Of a stretch of DNA of 64,000 nucleotides, positions 14,852-23,009 are shown piece after piece. The stretch is from Chitinophaga sp. YR573 (lineage in GTDB: Bacteria; Bacteroidota; Bacteroidia; Chitinophagales; Chitinophagaceae). Position numbers and translations under genes: made by a program. The stretch spans positions 4,004,803-4,068,802 of the forward strand of contig NZ_FOJF01000001.1 in NCBI RefSeq assembly GCF_900110995.1, in the 5' to 3' direction. Position 1 is the stretch's first letter; each line of letters opens with the position of its first letter. The notes under the pieces are model-generated. The model was not told the origin of the DNA. It made no database searches and worked only from the letters and a program-made list of their open reading frames with translations.

Positions 14852-17713
14852 TTAAGCTTCCGCTTCAGCATAAGCACTCACTGGTTCGCAGGTGCAAATC
14901 AGGTTACGGTCACCATGAGTGTTATTCACACGGCTGATAGATGGCCAGAATTTATTCAGTTTAACGTACTCCAGCGGATAAGCAGCTGTCTGACGGCTGT
15001 AAGGGCGTGTCCATTCATCAGCAGTAATTACAAACTGTGTATGGGGTGCGTGTTTCAGCACGTTCTGTGCTTTATCTGCTTTTCCTTCTTCAATAGCACT
15101 GATCTCTTCACGGATAGACAGTAATGCATCGCAGAAGCGGTCCAGTTCTGCCAGGTCCTCACTTTCTGTAGGCTCAATCATCACAGTACCTGGTACCGGG
15201 AAACTGAGGGTAGGAGCGTGGAAACCGTAGTCCATCAATCGTTTTGCAACGTCTTCCGCTTCAACACCTGCAGTGGCTTTAAACGGACGAAGGTCTACGA
15301 TGAACTCGTGTGCGCAGGTACCGTTAATACCATTGTAAAGAATATCGTAAGCTTTTTCCAGTCTTGCCTTCATGTAGTTGGCATTCAGGATAGCGAATTC
15401 AGAAGCGTTTTTAATCCCTTCAGCTCCCAGCAAACGGATGTAAGCATAAGAGATGAGCAGGATACTTGCAGAACCGTATGGTGCGGCTGAAACTGCCTGT
15501 GTTTGTGCCTTGTTTTCCAGGCTAACGTGCCCTGGAAGGAAAGGAGCGAGGTGTTTAGCTACACAGATAGGGCCCATGCCGGGACCACCACCACCGTGAG
15601 GGATAGCGAATGTTTTGTGCAGGTTGAGGTGACATACGTCAGCACCGATGAGGCCGGGAGCAGTTAAGCCCACCTGCGCATTCATGTTGGCGCCATCCAT
15701 GTATACCTGTCCTCCATACTGGTGTACGGTGCTGCAGATCTCTTTCACGCTCTCTTCATATACACCATAGGTAGAAGGATAGGTGATCATGATACCAGCC
15801 AGGTCAGCTGCGTGTGCTGCTGCTTTAGCTTTCAGATCTTCCACATCGATATATCCGTTTTCCAGTGCTTTTACTACCACTACCTTAAAGCCGGCCATTA
15901 CTGCAGAAGCAGGGTTGGTACCGTGTGCAGAGATAGGGATCAGCATTACATTACGTTTGCCTTCTCCTCTGCTTTCATGGAAAGCGCGTATAACCAGCAA
16001 GCCGGCATATTCGCCCTGGGCGCCACTATTAGGTTGCAGGCTACATGCATCAAAAGCAGTGATCTGGCAGAGATAATCGCTCAGTTCATCCACTATCTGC
16101 TGATAACCGCCTGTCTGCGTTTTAGGTGCAAACGGGTGCATCTTGCTCCAGTGGCTCCAGCTCAAAGGAATCATTTCTGTTGCAGCATTCAGTTTCATGG
16201 TACAGCTACCCAGCGATATCATGGAAGTGTTCAGCGACAGATCTTTATTTTCCAGCATCTTCATGTAACGCATCATCTTCGACTCACTGTGATAGCTGTT
16301 GAACACAGGGTGTAACAGGTAAGGAGAAGTACGTTCCAGCGCAGCTGGAATGCTGGTTGTTGTTGTGTTTTTAGATACAGTACCTGCATCAAAAACAGAC
16401 AATACATCATTCACATCCGGGATGGTAGCAGTTTCATCGAGAGAGATGACTACTAATCCTTCTGAAGGATAGAAGAAGTTGATGCCTTTAGCTTCCGCTT
16501 TTGTTCTGATGGCAGCAGTATCTTTTACAGATACGGTTATTGTATCGAAGAAGTTATTTGCTTTCAGTGTAAATCCTTTAGCACTCAGCTTTTCAGCAAC
16601 AGCGCTGGCAAGGATAGCTATGCGGGTAGCGATATTTTTAAGTCCTTCCGGTCCGTGGTACACCGCGTACATAGCAGCCATGTTGGCCAGTAATGCCTGT
16701 GCAGTACAGATGTTGGAAGTCGCTTTTTCGCGTTTGATATGTTGTTCGCGGGTTTGCAGTGCCATACGTAAAGCACGTTTGCCTTCAGCATCAATACTTA
16801 CACCGATGATACGACCCGGAATAGAACGTTTGAAATCATCTTTTACTGCAAAGAAAGCAGCGTGAGGACCACCAAAACCTAATGGAACACCAAAGCGCTG
16901 TGCAGAACCTAAAGCTGCGTCAGCACCCAGATCACCGGGAGAAGTGAGCAGTGTTAATGCCAGCAGGTCTGTTGCCATCGCTACGTAAGCACCGGCAGCA
17001 TGTACCTTATCGATGAAGCTGCGGTAATCTTCTACAGCACCTTGTGCATTTGGATATTGCACCAGTGCACCAAACCAGGAAGCATCCGGAGCAGCAGTAG
17101 CGAAATCGCCTACTATTACATTGATGTTCAGAGGTGTAGCGCGGGTATATATTACGTCTCTTGTTTGCGGAAATACGTTACTGTCTACAAAGAATGTAGG
17201 ACGGCTCAGATGATCGTGGTCTTTATTGAGAGCGCTGAAGAACATGGCCATGGCTTCTGCTGCAGCGGTTGCTTCATCTAACAGGGAAGCATTTGCAATA
17301 GGCAGACCTGTAAAGTCACTCACCATTGTCTGGAAGTTGAGCAGGCTTTCCAGGCGACCCTGGGAAATCTCCGCCTGATAAGGCGTGTACTGCGTATACC
17401 ATCCCGGATTCTCAAACACATTACGCAGGATTACACTTGGAGTGATGGTATCATAATACCCCTGCCCGATGTAGTTGCGGAATACGTCATTTTTCAGTGA
17501 TATTTCTTTGAGCATACGCAGATAGTCACTCTCACTGATCGCCGCCGGCACTGCCAGTGGCTTTTGCATACGAATAGCACCAGGAACGGTCTTATTTACA
17601 AGCTCTTCGAGTGAGGATACCCCTATGGTATCCAGCATGTGGTTGGTTTCAGTTTCGTTAGGCCCTATATGACGACCCACAAACTCATTTTGTTGTATAT
17701 CAAAAAGATTCAT
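14852..17713 (-). CDS. gcvP: Glycine dehydrogenase (decarboxylating), P-protein
   Basis: PLP enzyme of the glycine cleavage system: decarboxylates glycine and passes the aminomethyl group to the lipoyl arm of GcvH. At 953 residues it is the fused form holding both halves. Seen: FVGRHIGPNETE at the start, the Gly-rich stretch GGGGPGMGPICV preceded by LNLHKTFAIPHGG (the PLP lysine), SLGSCTMKLNAATEM and the conserved SAHGTNPASA. The other gcv genes are not in the window. lipA, needed to lipoylate its partner GcvH, is present at 34177 but not linked in an operon. Monocistronic, with a well-formed promoter and terminator. Confidence 0.95.
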   Translation of the reverse strand: MNLFDIQQNEFVGRHIGPNETETNHMLDTIGVSSLEELVNKTVPGAIRMQKPLAVPAAISESDYLRMLKEISLKNDVFRNYIGQGYYDTITPSVILRNVFENPGWYTQYTPYQAEISQGRLESLLNFQTMVSDFTGLPIANASLLDEATAAAEAMAMFFSALNKDHDHLSRPTFFVDSNVFPQTRDVIYTRATPLNINVIVGDFATAAPDASWFGALVQYPNAQGAVEDYRSFIDKVHAAGAYVAMATDLLALTLLTSPGDLGADAALGSAQRFGVPLGFGGPHAAFFAVKDDFKRSIPGRIIGVSIDAEGKRALRMALQTREQHIKREKATSNICTAQALLANMAAMYAVYHGPEGLKNIATRIAILASAVAEKLSAKGFTLKANNFFDTITVSVKDTAAIRTKAEAKGINFFYPSEGLVVISLDETATIPDVNDVLSVFDAGTVSKNTTTTSIPAALERTSPYLLHPVFNSYHSESKMMRYMKMLENKDLSLNTSMISLGSCTMKLNAATEMIPLSWSHWSKMHPFAPKTQTGGYQQIVDELSDYLCQITAFDACSLQPNSGAQGEYAGLLVIRAFHESRGEGKRNVMLIPISAHGTNPASAVMAGFKVVVVKALENGYIDVEDLKAKAAAHAADLAGIMITYPSTYGVYEESVKEICSTVHQYGGQVYMDGANMNAQVGLTAPGLIGADVCHLNLHKTFAIPHGGGGPGMGPICVAKHLAPFLPGHVSLENKAQTQAVSAAPYGSASILLISYAYIRLLGAEGIKNASEFAILNANYMKARLEKAYDILYNGINGTCAHEFIVDLRPFKATAGVEAEDVAKRLMDYGFHAPTLSFPVPGTVMIEPTESEDLAELDRFCDALLSIREEISAIEEGKADKAQNVLKHAPHTQFVITADEWTRPYSRQTAAYPLEYVKLNKFWPSISRVNNTHGDRNLICTCEPVSAYAEAEA

Positions 17714-17744
17714 GATGTGAAGAAGCTATGATGAAATGAATGTG

Positions 17745-17775
17745 CAAAGCTATAATGTTTTTCAGCAATGGCCAA
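17745..17775 (-). promoter_or_regulatory. Promoter of gcvP
   Basis: Minus strand: TTG (17775-17773), 20-base spacer, TAGCTTTG (17752-17745). Expected start near 17738, about 25 bases before the ATG at 17713. Confidence 0.65.
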
Positions 17776-17862
17776 ACAGGGGCGGTCGTTGTGGAAAGTG
17801 TGGTGATAAACCAGGGTAATAAAATCAGGCTATTGTCACAATACTGTCTATGTACTATTACC

Positions 17863-17870
17863 TATCTTTG
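17863..17870 (+). promoter_or_regulatory. -7 box for the cysteine-cluster gene, leaderless arrangement
   Basis: TATCTTTG is a perfect TAnnTTTG and ends only seven bases before the ATG at 17878, so the transcript would start at or within a few bases of the start codon. No well-placed TTG. It also argues against the upstream start at 17740. Confidence 0.5.
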
Positions 17871-17877
17871 TACTCTG

Positions 17878-18369
17878 ATGAATGACATACTTACAAACTG
17901 GAAAGAAAAGGCTATCGAGCAGCAGAAAGCAAATAAACAGTTTTTGCAGAAGCTGCAGACGAAAAAGGGTAGAGGTGTGGAGAAGAAATTGCCGGATCTC
18001 CATGATGAGGCATTTAGTCATATCGACTGCCTGCAGTGTGCTGGTTGCTGTAAAACGATCAGTCCCCGGTTTAAAGCGCCCGATATCAAACGTGCAGCTA
18101 AATATGTGGGTATGAAGGAAACGGCTTTCATAGATACCTATCTGAAGATGGATGAAGATGGAGATTATGTGGTAACAACGGCTCCCTGCCCGTTTCTGGA
18201 TGCAGAGAACTACTGCAGTATTTACGATGCCCGTCCCGGGGATTGTCAAAATTATCCTTACACAGATAGTTATGATTTCGTGAAGCGGCCGAATATTACT
18301 TTTTTGAATAGTACGATTTGTCCGGCGGTGTTTTATGTGCTGGAAAAGTTAAAAGATATTGTAAAGTAA
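17878..18369 (+). CDS. YkgJ-family cysteine cluster protein
   Basis: A 163-residue cytoplasmic protein of the YkgJ family, proposed to bind a metal or Fe-S cluster. Eight cysteines are arranged as in the family: CLQCAGCCK (about residues 43-51), then PCPFLDAENYCSIYDARPGDCQNYPY and a last cysteine in STICPAVFYVLEKL. The N-terminus is a basic coiled helix (NWKEKAIEQQKANKQFLQKLQTKK). The frame is open to 17740, but I place the start at ATG 17878 because a -7 box sits just before it and the extra 46 residues look like translated non-coding sequence. Function unknown; converges on the MFS gene across a shared terminator. Confidence 0.85.
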   Translation: MNDILTNWKEKAIEQQKANKQFLQKLQTKKGRGVEKKLPDLHDEAFSHIDCLQCAGCCKTISPRFKAPDIKRAAKYVGMKETAFIDTYLKMDEDGDYVVTTAPCPFLDAENYCSIYDARPGDCQNYPYTDSYDFVKRPNITFLNSTICPAVFYVLEKLKDIVK

Positions 18370-18394
18370 AAAGGCTCCGTGAGGAGCCTTTTTT
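18369..18394. terminator. Bidirectional terminator between YkgJ and MFS genes
   Basis: GGCTCC (18373-18378) and GGAGCC (18383-18388) with A-run before and T-run after (AAAA...TTTTTT), loop GTGA. Works in both directions between the converging genes. Confidence 0.85.
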
Positions 18395-19649
18395 ATGCTT
18401 TTAAATCCAGCTTTCGCATAGCCGGAGAAATGATATAAGTTGTAATCACTACGCCCAGTGTAACACATCCCCCAAACACTACAGAGGGGACCAATCCCAT
18501 CAGACGTGCGGCAGATCCGCTTTCAAACGCTCCCAGTTCATTCGAAGATCCTATAAACATGGAACTCACCGCAGATACACGTCCCCGCATATCATCCGGA
18601 GTTTTCAGTTGTAAGATAGTCTGACGGATAATCACGCTGATACCATCCAGCATACCGCTGACCAGTAATGCCAGTAAGGACAGGTAGAAGTTCGTGGACA
18701 GGCCAAAGACAATGATACACAAGCCGAAGCCAAACACCGCAAACAACAGTTTGATACCCGGTTTGTAGACCAGAGGCTTATATGCCAGGATGAACATTGT
18801 GATGATGGAACCTACGGCTACCGCCGCACGTAAAAAACCGAATTCCAGTGAGCCTACATGTAATACATCCGTTGCAAATGCCGGCAACAGCGCAACCGCG
18901 CCACCAAACAATACGGCAAACATGTCCAGTGCCATAGCATTCAGTACCACCTTGGTATTCCACACAAATTTCATCCCTTTGGTAAGCCCTTCAAAGAAGC
19001 TCTCTCCCTGAGATTTATACAGTATAGGCTTGGGTTTGATCATGATCATACTGTACAGCGGCGCAAAGAAAATACACACAACCAGCAACATGGCCCAATG
19101 CACACCTACCAGGTGTATTAACACACCGCCCAGTGCCGGACCCGCCATGGCTCCTATCTGCCAGGAACTGCTGCTCCAGGTAGAGGCGTTGGCGTATAGC
19201 GGTCTTGGTACGATCAGCGCCATCAGCGAGAAGTTAGACGGGCTTACAAAAGCCCTCACGATACCCCCTAAAAAAAACAGTATGTAAATGCAATTCAGTA
19301 CCCAGTTAGTGGAAAAACCTGCCACTGCTTTGTCCCAGGTGAGCAGGAACAGTCCCAGTCCGAGAATGATATAAGCTATCATGCATAACAGCATGATTTT
19401 CCGCTTCTCCAGCTTATCTACCAGGTGCCCGGCAAATGGAGCCAGCAATACGGCAGGGATCACCTCTGCCAGTCCTATGAGCCCCAGTGAAAAGGGATCA
19501 TGAGCCAGCTGATATACTTTCCATTCAATAATGGTAAACTGCATGGTGAGCGCGAAAACAACGGCGAAGCGGATGACGAGGTAGTAGTTAAATTCAGGTA
19601 AACGTAACGAAGCGTAAGGATCATTCTTTGAAGCGGCAGGATTATCCAC
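18393..19649 (-). CDS. Major facilitator superfamily transporter (EntS/DUF894-like exporter)
   Basis: Inner-membrane protein of 418 residues with about twelve hydrophobic segments. The first loop carries GHLVDKLEKRKIML, the MFS loop 2-3 motif, and the middle has a long cytoplasmic loop (KPKPILYKSQGESFFEGLTKGMKFVWN). The overall type is the MFS_3/EntS group, usually exporters of siderophores, drugs or small metabolites. Start is GTG at 19649: a stop codon lies two codons upstream and the next Met is deep in the first membrane helix. A 13-bp inverted repeat overlaps its promoter, so a dedicated repressor is likely. Substrate unknown. Confidence 0.85.
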   Translation of the reverse strand: MDNPAASKNDPYASLRLPEFNYYLVIRFAVVFALTMQFTIIEWKVYQLAHDPFSLGLIGLAEVIPAVLLAPFAGHLVDKLEKRKIMLLCMIAYIILGLGLFLLTWDKAVAGFSTNWVLNCIYILFFLGGIVRAFVSPSNFSLMALIVPRPLYANASTWSSSSWQIGAMAGPALGGVLIHLVGVHWAMLLVVCIFFAPLYSMIMIKPKPILYKSQGESFFEGLTKGMKFVWNTKVVLNAMALDMFAVLFGGAVALLPAFATDVLHVGSLEFGFLRAAVAVGSIITMFILAYKPLVYKPGIKLLFAVFGFGLCIIVFGLSTNFYLSLLALLVSGMLDGISVIIRQTILQLKTPDDMRGRVSAVSSMFIGSSNELGAFESGSAARLMGLVPSVVFGGCVTLGVVITTYIISPAMRKLDLKA

Positions 19650-19664
19650 GGATCAGGTTTTTTA

Positions 19665-19699
19665 ATACTCAGGCAAAAGTAAAACATTTGCCTGAGTAT
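19665..19699 (-). promoter_or_regulatory. Operator-like inverted repeat over the MFS promoter
   Basis: ATACTCAGGCAAA (19665-19677) and TTTGCCTGAGTAT (19687-19699) are perfect 13-bp arms with a 9-base spacer. The minus-strand -7 box TACTTTTG (19681-19674) lies inside it, and the GTG start at 19649 follows about 20 bases after the expected transcription start. Confidence 0.65.
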
Positions 19700-19940
19700 A
19701 TCTGATGAACGGTATCGTTATATAGCATAAGATCCGTATTTTTATAAGTAATAAGGGCCTGTAATAAGTTGGTCTGGTTTTAGCAGCAAATCTATGTGAA
19801 TGTAGCAACCCTTAATCTGCTGCCTTTATGAGTACTATGCTAAATTACCCTGATTCTAATCTTTTGTTAAAGAAAGCAGCCCTTTAAGTACATATGGGGG
19901 TTTTTATGCTATATTTGATGATGTTCAATTTTGGATTTCT
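19700..19940. other. Spacer between divergent MFS and protease genes
   Basis: Holds the -7 box TATATTTG at 19910-19917, a perfect TAnnTTTG 23 bases before the protease ATG. No matching -33 TTG seen. Nothing else recognised. Confidence 0.5.
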
Positions 19941-22058
19941 ATGAGAAGAATGAAAGTGATTATACCAGTATTGCTGATAACCATTTCAATGGGGGGATTA
20001 GCCTTCAGCAAACTACACAAAGAAGATCCTCCTGGCAAACATGAGATAATCATGGGACTGGTTGGGCAAATTCTGAAAGAGGGGCACTATCAGCCAAAGA
20101 ATATTGATGATGCTTTTTCCAAAGAAGTGTTTACAAAATTTCTGAAAACGCTGGACAGCGAGAAGAAGTTTTTCCTGAAAAGCGATATCGATAAACTTAA
20201 GCCTTTATCTACACATGTAGATGATGAAATGCAGGGAGCTCCCCTGGATTGTTTTGATACCGTAAATGTACTGATCAAACAGCGTGTTGCAGAAGCAGCT
20301 GCCATCTACCCCGAAATCCTGTCACATCCTTTCGACTTTACCAAAGAAGAAAAGGTAGTCCTTGATCCTGATAAGATCGACTATCCTGAAGATGCGGCTG
20401 CACGTGTGGAAGCATGGCGTAAAGTGCTGAAATACCGTACACTGGAAAAACTGGTGGAACTGCAGGATGCACGCGACAAGGCAAAGGCCGAAAAGCCTAA
20501 GACAGATGCAGAACTGGAAGCAGATGCCCGCGCTAAAGTGAAAGTAGTATACGACCGTTATTTCGACCGTCTTAAAAACAAGCAGGACGATAACGAACGT
20601 TTCAGCTTATACGTAAATGCGATTACCTCTACAATGGACCCGCACACCGACTTCTTCCCGCCTGATGAAAAGAGGGCTTTCGAAGAGCAGATGGCTGGTA
20701 AGTTCTATGGTATTGGCGCACAACTCCGTGAAGAAGATGGTAAGATCAGAATCATGAGCATCGTTACCGGAAGCCCCAGCTGGAAAGATGGTAACCTGAA
20801 AGCAAACGATGTGATCCAGAAAGTAGCACAGGGTGATAAAGAACCCGTAGATATCACCGGTTATGCGGTGGAAGATGCGGTGAAACTGATCCGTGGCAGC
20901 AAAGGCTCTATTGTGAAACTGACCGTGAAGAGTGCAAACGGTACTATCAAAGTAATCTCTATCGTTCGCGATGAGGTAATACTGGATGATACATTTGCGA
21001 AGTCAGCGATCATTAATGGCTCACATAAATTAGGGTATATCTATCTTCCTGAATTCTATGCAGATTTCCAGGACCGTAACGGTGCCCGTTGCTCCGAAGA
21101 TGTGGCGAAGGAAATTACCAAACTGAAAGCAGAAAATGTAGAAGGTATCATACTGGATCTTCGCTTTAATGGTGGTGGTTCTTTACAGGATGTGGTACAG
21201 ATGGCCGGCCTGTTTATTCCGGAAGGCCCTGTTGTACAGGTGAAGTCACGTACCGGCGATCCAATGGTATTGCGCGACCGTGATAAGAATGTACAGTATG
21301 AAGGTCCGCTGGCTATCATGGTAAATGAATACAGCGCTTCCGCTTCTGAAATCATGGCAGCAGCTATGCAGGATTACAAACGTGCAGTAATCATCGGTAG
21401 TTCTTCTACCTATGGTAAGGGTACCGTTCAGCGGATGTTTAACCTGGATGAATTCTATTCTACTAAAGATACCGGTCCGTTAGGCGCTATTAAACTCACC
21501 CAGCAGAAATTCTACCGTGCAAATGGTGGTTCTACACAGCTAAAAGGTGTATCATCAGATATCGTGTTACCTGATCCTTATTATGAGGTAGCAGAACGTA
21601 AAGATAAAGATGCACTGGCCTGGGATGAGATTCCTAAAGCAACCTACAATACATGGATAGATCCTGTTCCTGTAGAAGCATTGAAGAAAAACAGCGACAA
21701 ACGTCTGGCAAGCAGCGAAGCATTTAAAATGGTGAATGATAATATCAACACCATCAAGAACATGGAGAAACAGGAGACTTACTCTCTGAATATCCAGGCT
21801 TACAAATCAGAGCAGAAGACAAATACTGCTGCGCTGAAACGTTTTGATGCTGCAAATGACAAAGTAAAAGACCTGAATATAGAAAGTCTGAAAGTAGATC
21901 TTGAAAGAATTGGTAAGGATACTTCCAAACTGGCCCGTAACAAAGACTGGCTGAAGTTCAGACAAAAAGATATTTACCTGGATGAAGCAGTGAACGTGAT
22001 GAATGATCTGATCGTATTGTCTTATCCTAAGATGCAGGGGAAGCCCGCAAATAAGTAG
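19941..22058 (+). CDS. prc: Carboxy-terminal processing (tail-specific) protease, S41A
   Basis: Periplasmic serine protease of 705 residues, Prc/Tsp type, which degrades proteins from their C-termini and in other bacteria trims penicillin-binding proteins and cell-wall hydrolases. N-terminal membrane signal (2-23), a helical N-terminal domain (about 30-240), a PDZ domain (about 250-335; AQLREEDGKIRIMSIVTGSPSW), the catalytic core with LDLRFNGGGSLQD, the nucleophile in EYSASASE (about 463-470) and the general-base lysine in YGKGTVQ (about 493), then the long C-terminal DUF3340-like helical part. Stands alone, with a strong terminator after it. Confidence 0.92.
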   Translation: MRRMKVIIPVLLITISMGGLAFSKLHKEDPPGKHEIIMGLVGQILKEGHYQPKNIDDAFSKEVFTKFLKTLDSEKKFFLKSDIDKLKPLSTHVDDEMQGAPLDCFDTVNVLIKQRVAEAAAIYPEILSHPFDFTKEEKVVLDPDKIDYPEDAAARVEAWRKVLKYRTLEKLVELQDARDKAKAEKPKTDAELEADARAKVKVVYDRYFDRLKNKQDDNERFSLYVNAITSTMDPHTDFFPPDEKRAFEEQMAGKFYGIGAQLREEDGKIRIMSIVTGSPSWKDGNLKANDVIQKVAQGDKEPVDITGYAVEDAVKLIRGSKGSIVKLTVKSANGTIKVISIVRDEVILDDTFAKSAIINGSHKLGYIYLPEFYADFQDRNGARCSEDVAKEITKLKAENVEGIILDLRFNGGGSLQDVVQMAGLFIPEGPVVQVKSRTGDPMVLRDRDKNVQYEGPLAIMVNEYSASASEIMAAAMQDYKRAVIIGSSSTYGKGTVQRMFNLDEFYSTKDTGPLGAIKLTQQKFYRANGGSTQLKGVSSDIVLPDPYYEVAERKDKDALAWDEIPKATYNTWIDPVPVEALKKNSDKRLASSEAFKMVNDNINTIKNMEKQETYSLNIQAYKSEQKTNTAALKRFDAANDKVKDLNIESLKVDLERIGKDTSKLARNKDWLKFRQKDIYLDEAVNVMNDLIVLSYPKMQGKPANK

Positions 22059-22073
22059 AAACTTACTATAAAT

Positions 22074-22106
22074 AAAAAAGCCGCGAATTTAATTCGCGGC
22101 TTTTTT
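22074..22106. terminator. Bidirectional terminator after prc
   Basis: GCCGCGAATT palindrome at 22080-22100 with six A before and six T after. Serves both the protease and the converging transglutaminase-like gene. Confidence 0.9.
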
Positions 22107-22125
22107 ATTTGGCTCCGTAGGAGCT

Positions 22126-22998
22126 TTATTCGTTTAATAACTTAATCAGCTCTCTCAGTTCTTCCTGCTTATATGCTTCCTTATCATCCTGGAAACATTT
22201 CAGCAATTCTCCCAGCAGGAATTGAATTACCTTTTTATTAGACTGAGGATTGAAGTAAGAAGGAACCGGTTGAATAGACATCCTTTTTAAATATCCTTCC
22301 ACATCCTGATGTGTGTATATCTGCCCCTGTATAGGATCTATAAAGAACAGGATACGTACATCATCCGGCCTTGGCGGCTCAGTAAAGTCGTAGAAGCTAT
22401 CAAAATAAGCCAGTATAAACTGACGGGGGATATTCACTGCATACACAGGAAGGTCCAGCATCGCACAAAGGCTCTGATAAACAATACCGTTTGTAAGAGG
22501 ATTCCCTTTCTTGGATTCTATTACCTGGTTGATAAAGAACTGGTTCTTACGGACATAAGCCACTTCTTCCCCCTTTAACCCGAAGTAATTGTAGATCATG
22601 CTGTTCAATACATTGATCTGTTCCAGCGGGGTAAGGTAGTTATTCAGCTCCAGCCATATATTGCGTTTGATCCGCTCTATTTCTGTTAATACACTGTTCG
22701 ACTGCATGTCCGGGAACTGGTAGCGGGCTACCAGTATAGCACCTTGCAGCAGGTCCGGTGCCTCTGCGTTGCTCCATTGCAGGAGTGCTGTTTGCAAATC
22801 CTTGTAATGCACGCGGTGGATCACCTGTTCGATTCTTTCCTGTATGGATTCATCTATTGTGTTCTCCCATAAATGCTCAAGGTTAGGTATGATCTCCTTG
22901 CCAAACAATAAGATTTTGCTGGCAACGGTATCATACACCTCCTGGTCCGGATCATCCAGCAGGTGAAATAGTGCATTTATTTCTTTGGTTTCGTGCAT
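22126..22998 (-). CDS. Transglutaminase-like (SirB1-type) protein
   Basis: A 290-residue cytoplasmic protein. The first 90 residues are helical repeats (HLLDDPDQEVYDTVASKIL, resembling HEAT repeats), and the rest resembles the SirB1/Transglut_core2 domain: NYLTPLEQINVLNSMIYNYFGLKGE, GIVYQSLCAMLDLPVYAVNIPRQFILAY. The usual catalytic triad is not clear: a Cys is present in YQSLCAML, and the His of the family is weak here, so enzyme activity is doubtful. Eleven bases upstream of it ends topA, so the two are probably cotranscribed. Confidence 0.75.
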   Translation of the reverse strand: MHETKEINALFHLLDDPDQEVYDTVASKILLFGKEIIPNLEHLWENTIDESIQERIEQVIHRVHYKDLQTALLQWSNAEAPDLLQGAILVARYQFPDMQSNSVLTEIERIKRNIWLELNNYLTPLEQINVLNSMIYNYFGLKGEEVAYVRKNQFFINQVIESKKGNPLTNGIVYQSLCAMLDLPVYAVNIPRQFILAYFDSFYDFTEPPRPDDVRILFFIDPIQGQIYTHQDVEGYLKRMSIQPVPSYFNPQSNKKVIQFLLGELLKCFQDDKEAYKQEELRELIKLLNE

Positions 22999-23009
22999 AG
23001 TTTATTGCA

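Noticed and set aside
15722..16315. 197-codon plus-strand frame inside gcvP
   Set aside because: Fully antisense to a well-identified enzyme; sequence has no recognisable domain and high Cys/His typical of shadow frames.
17740..17877. Longer N-terminus for the YkgJ-family protein
   Set aside because: The extra 46 residues are not like the family and the -7 box at 17863-17870 would lie inside the gene; ATG 17878 fits better.
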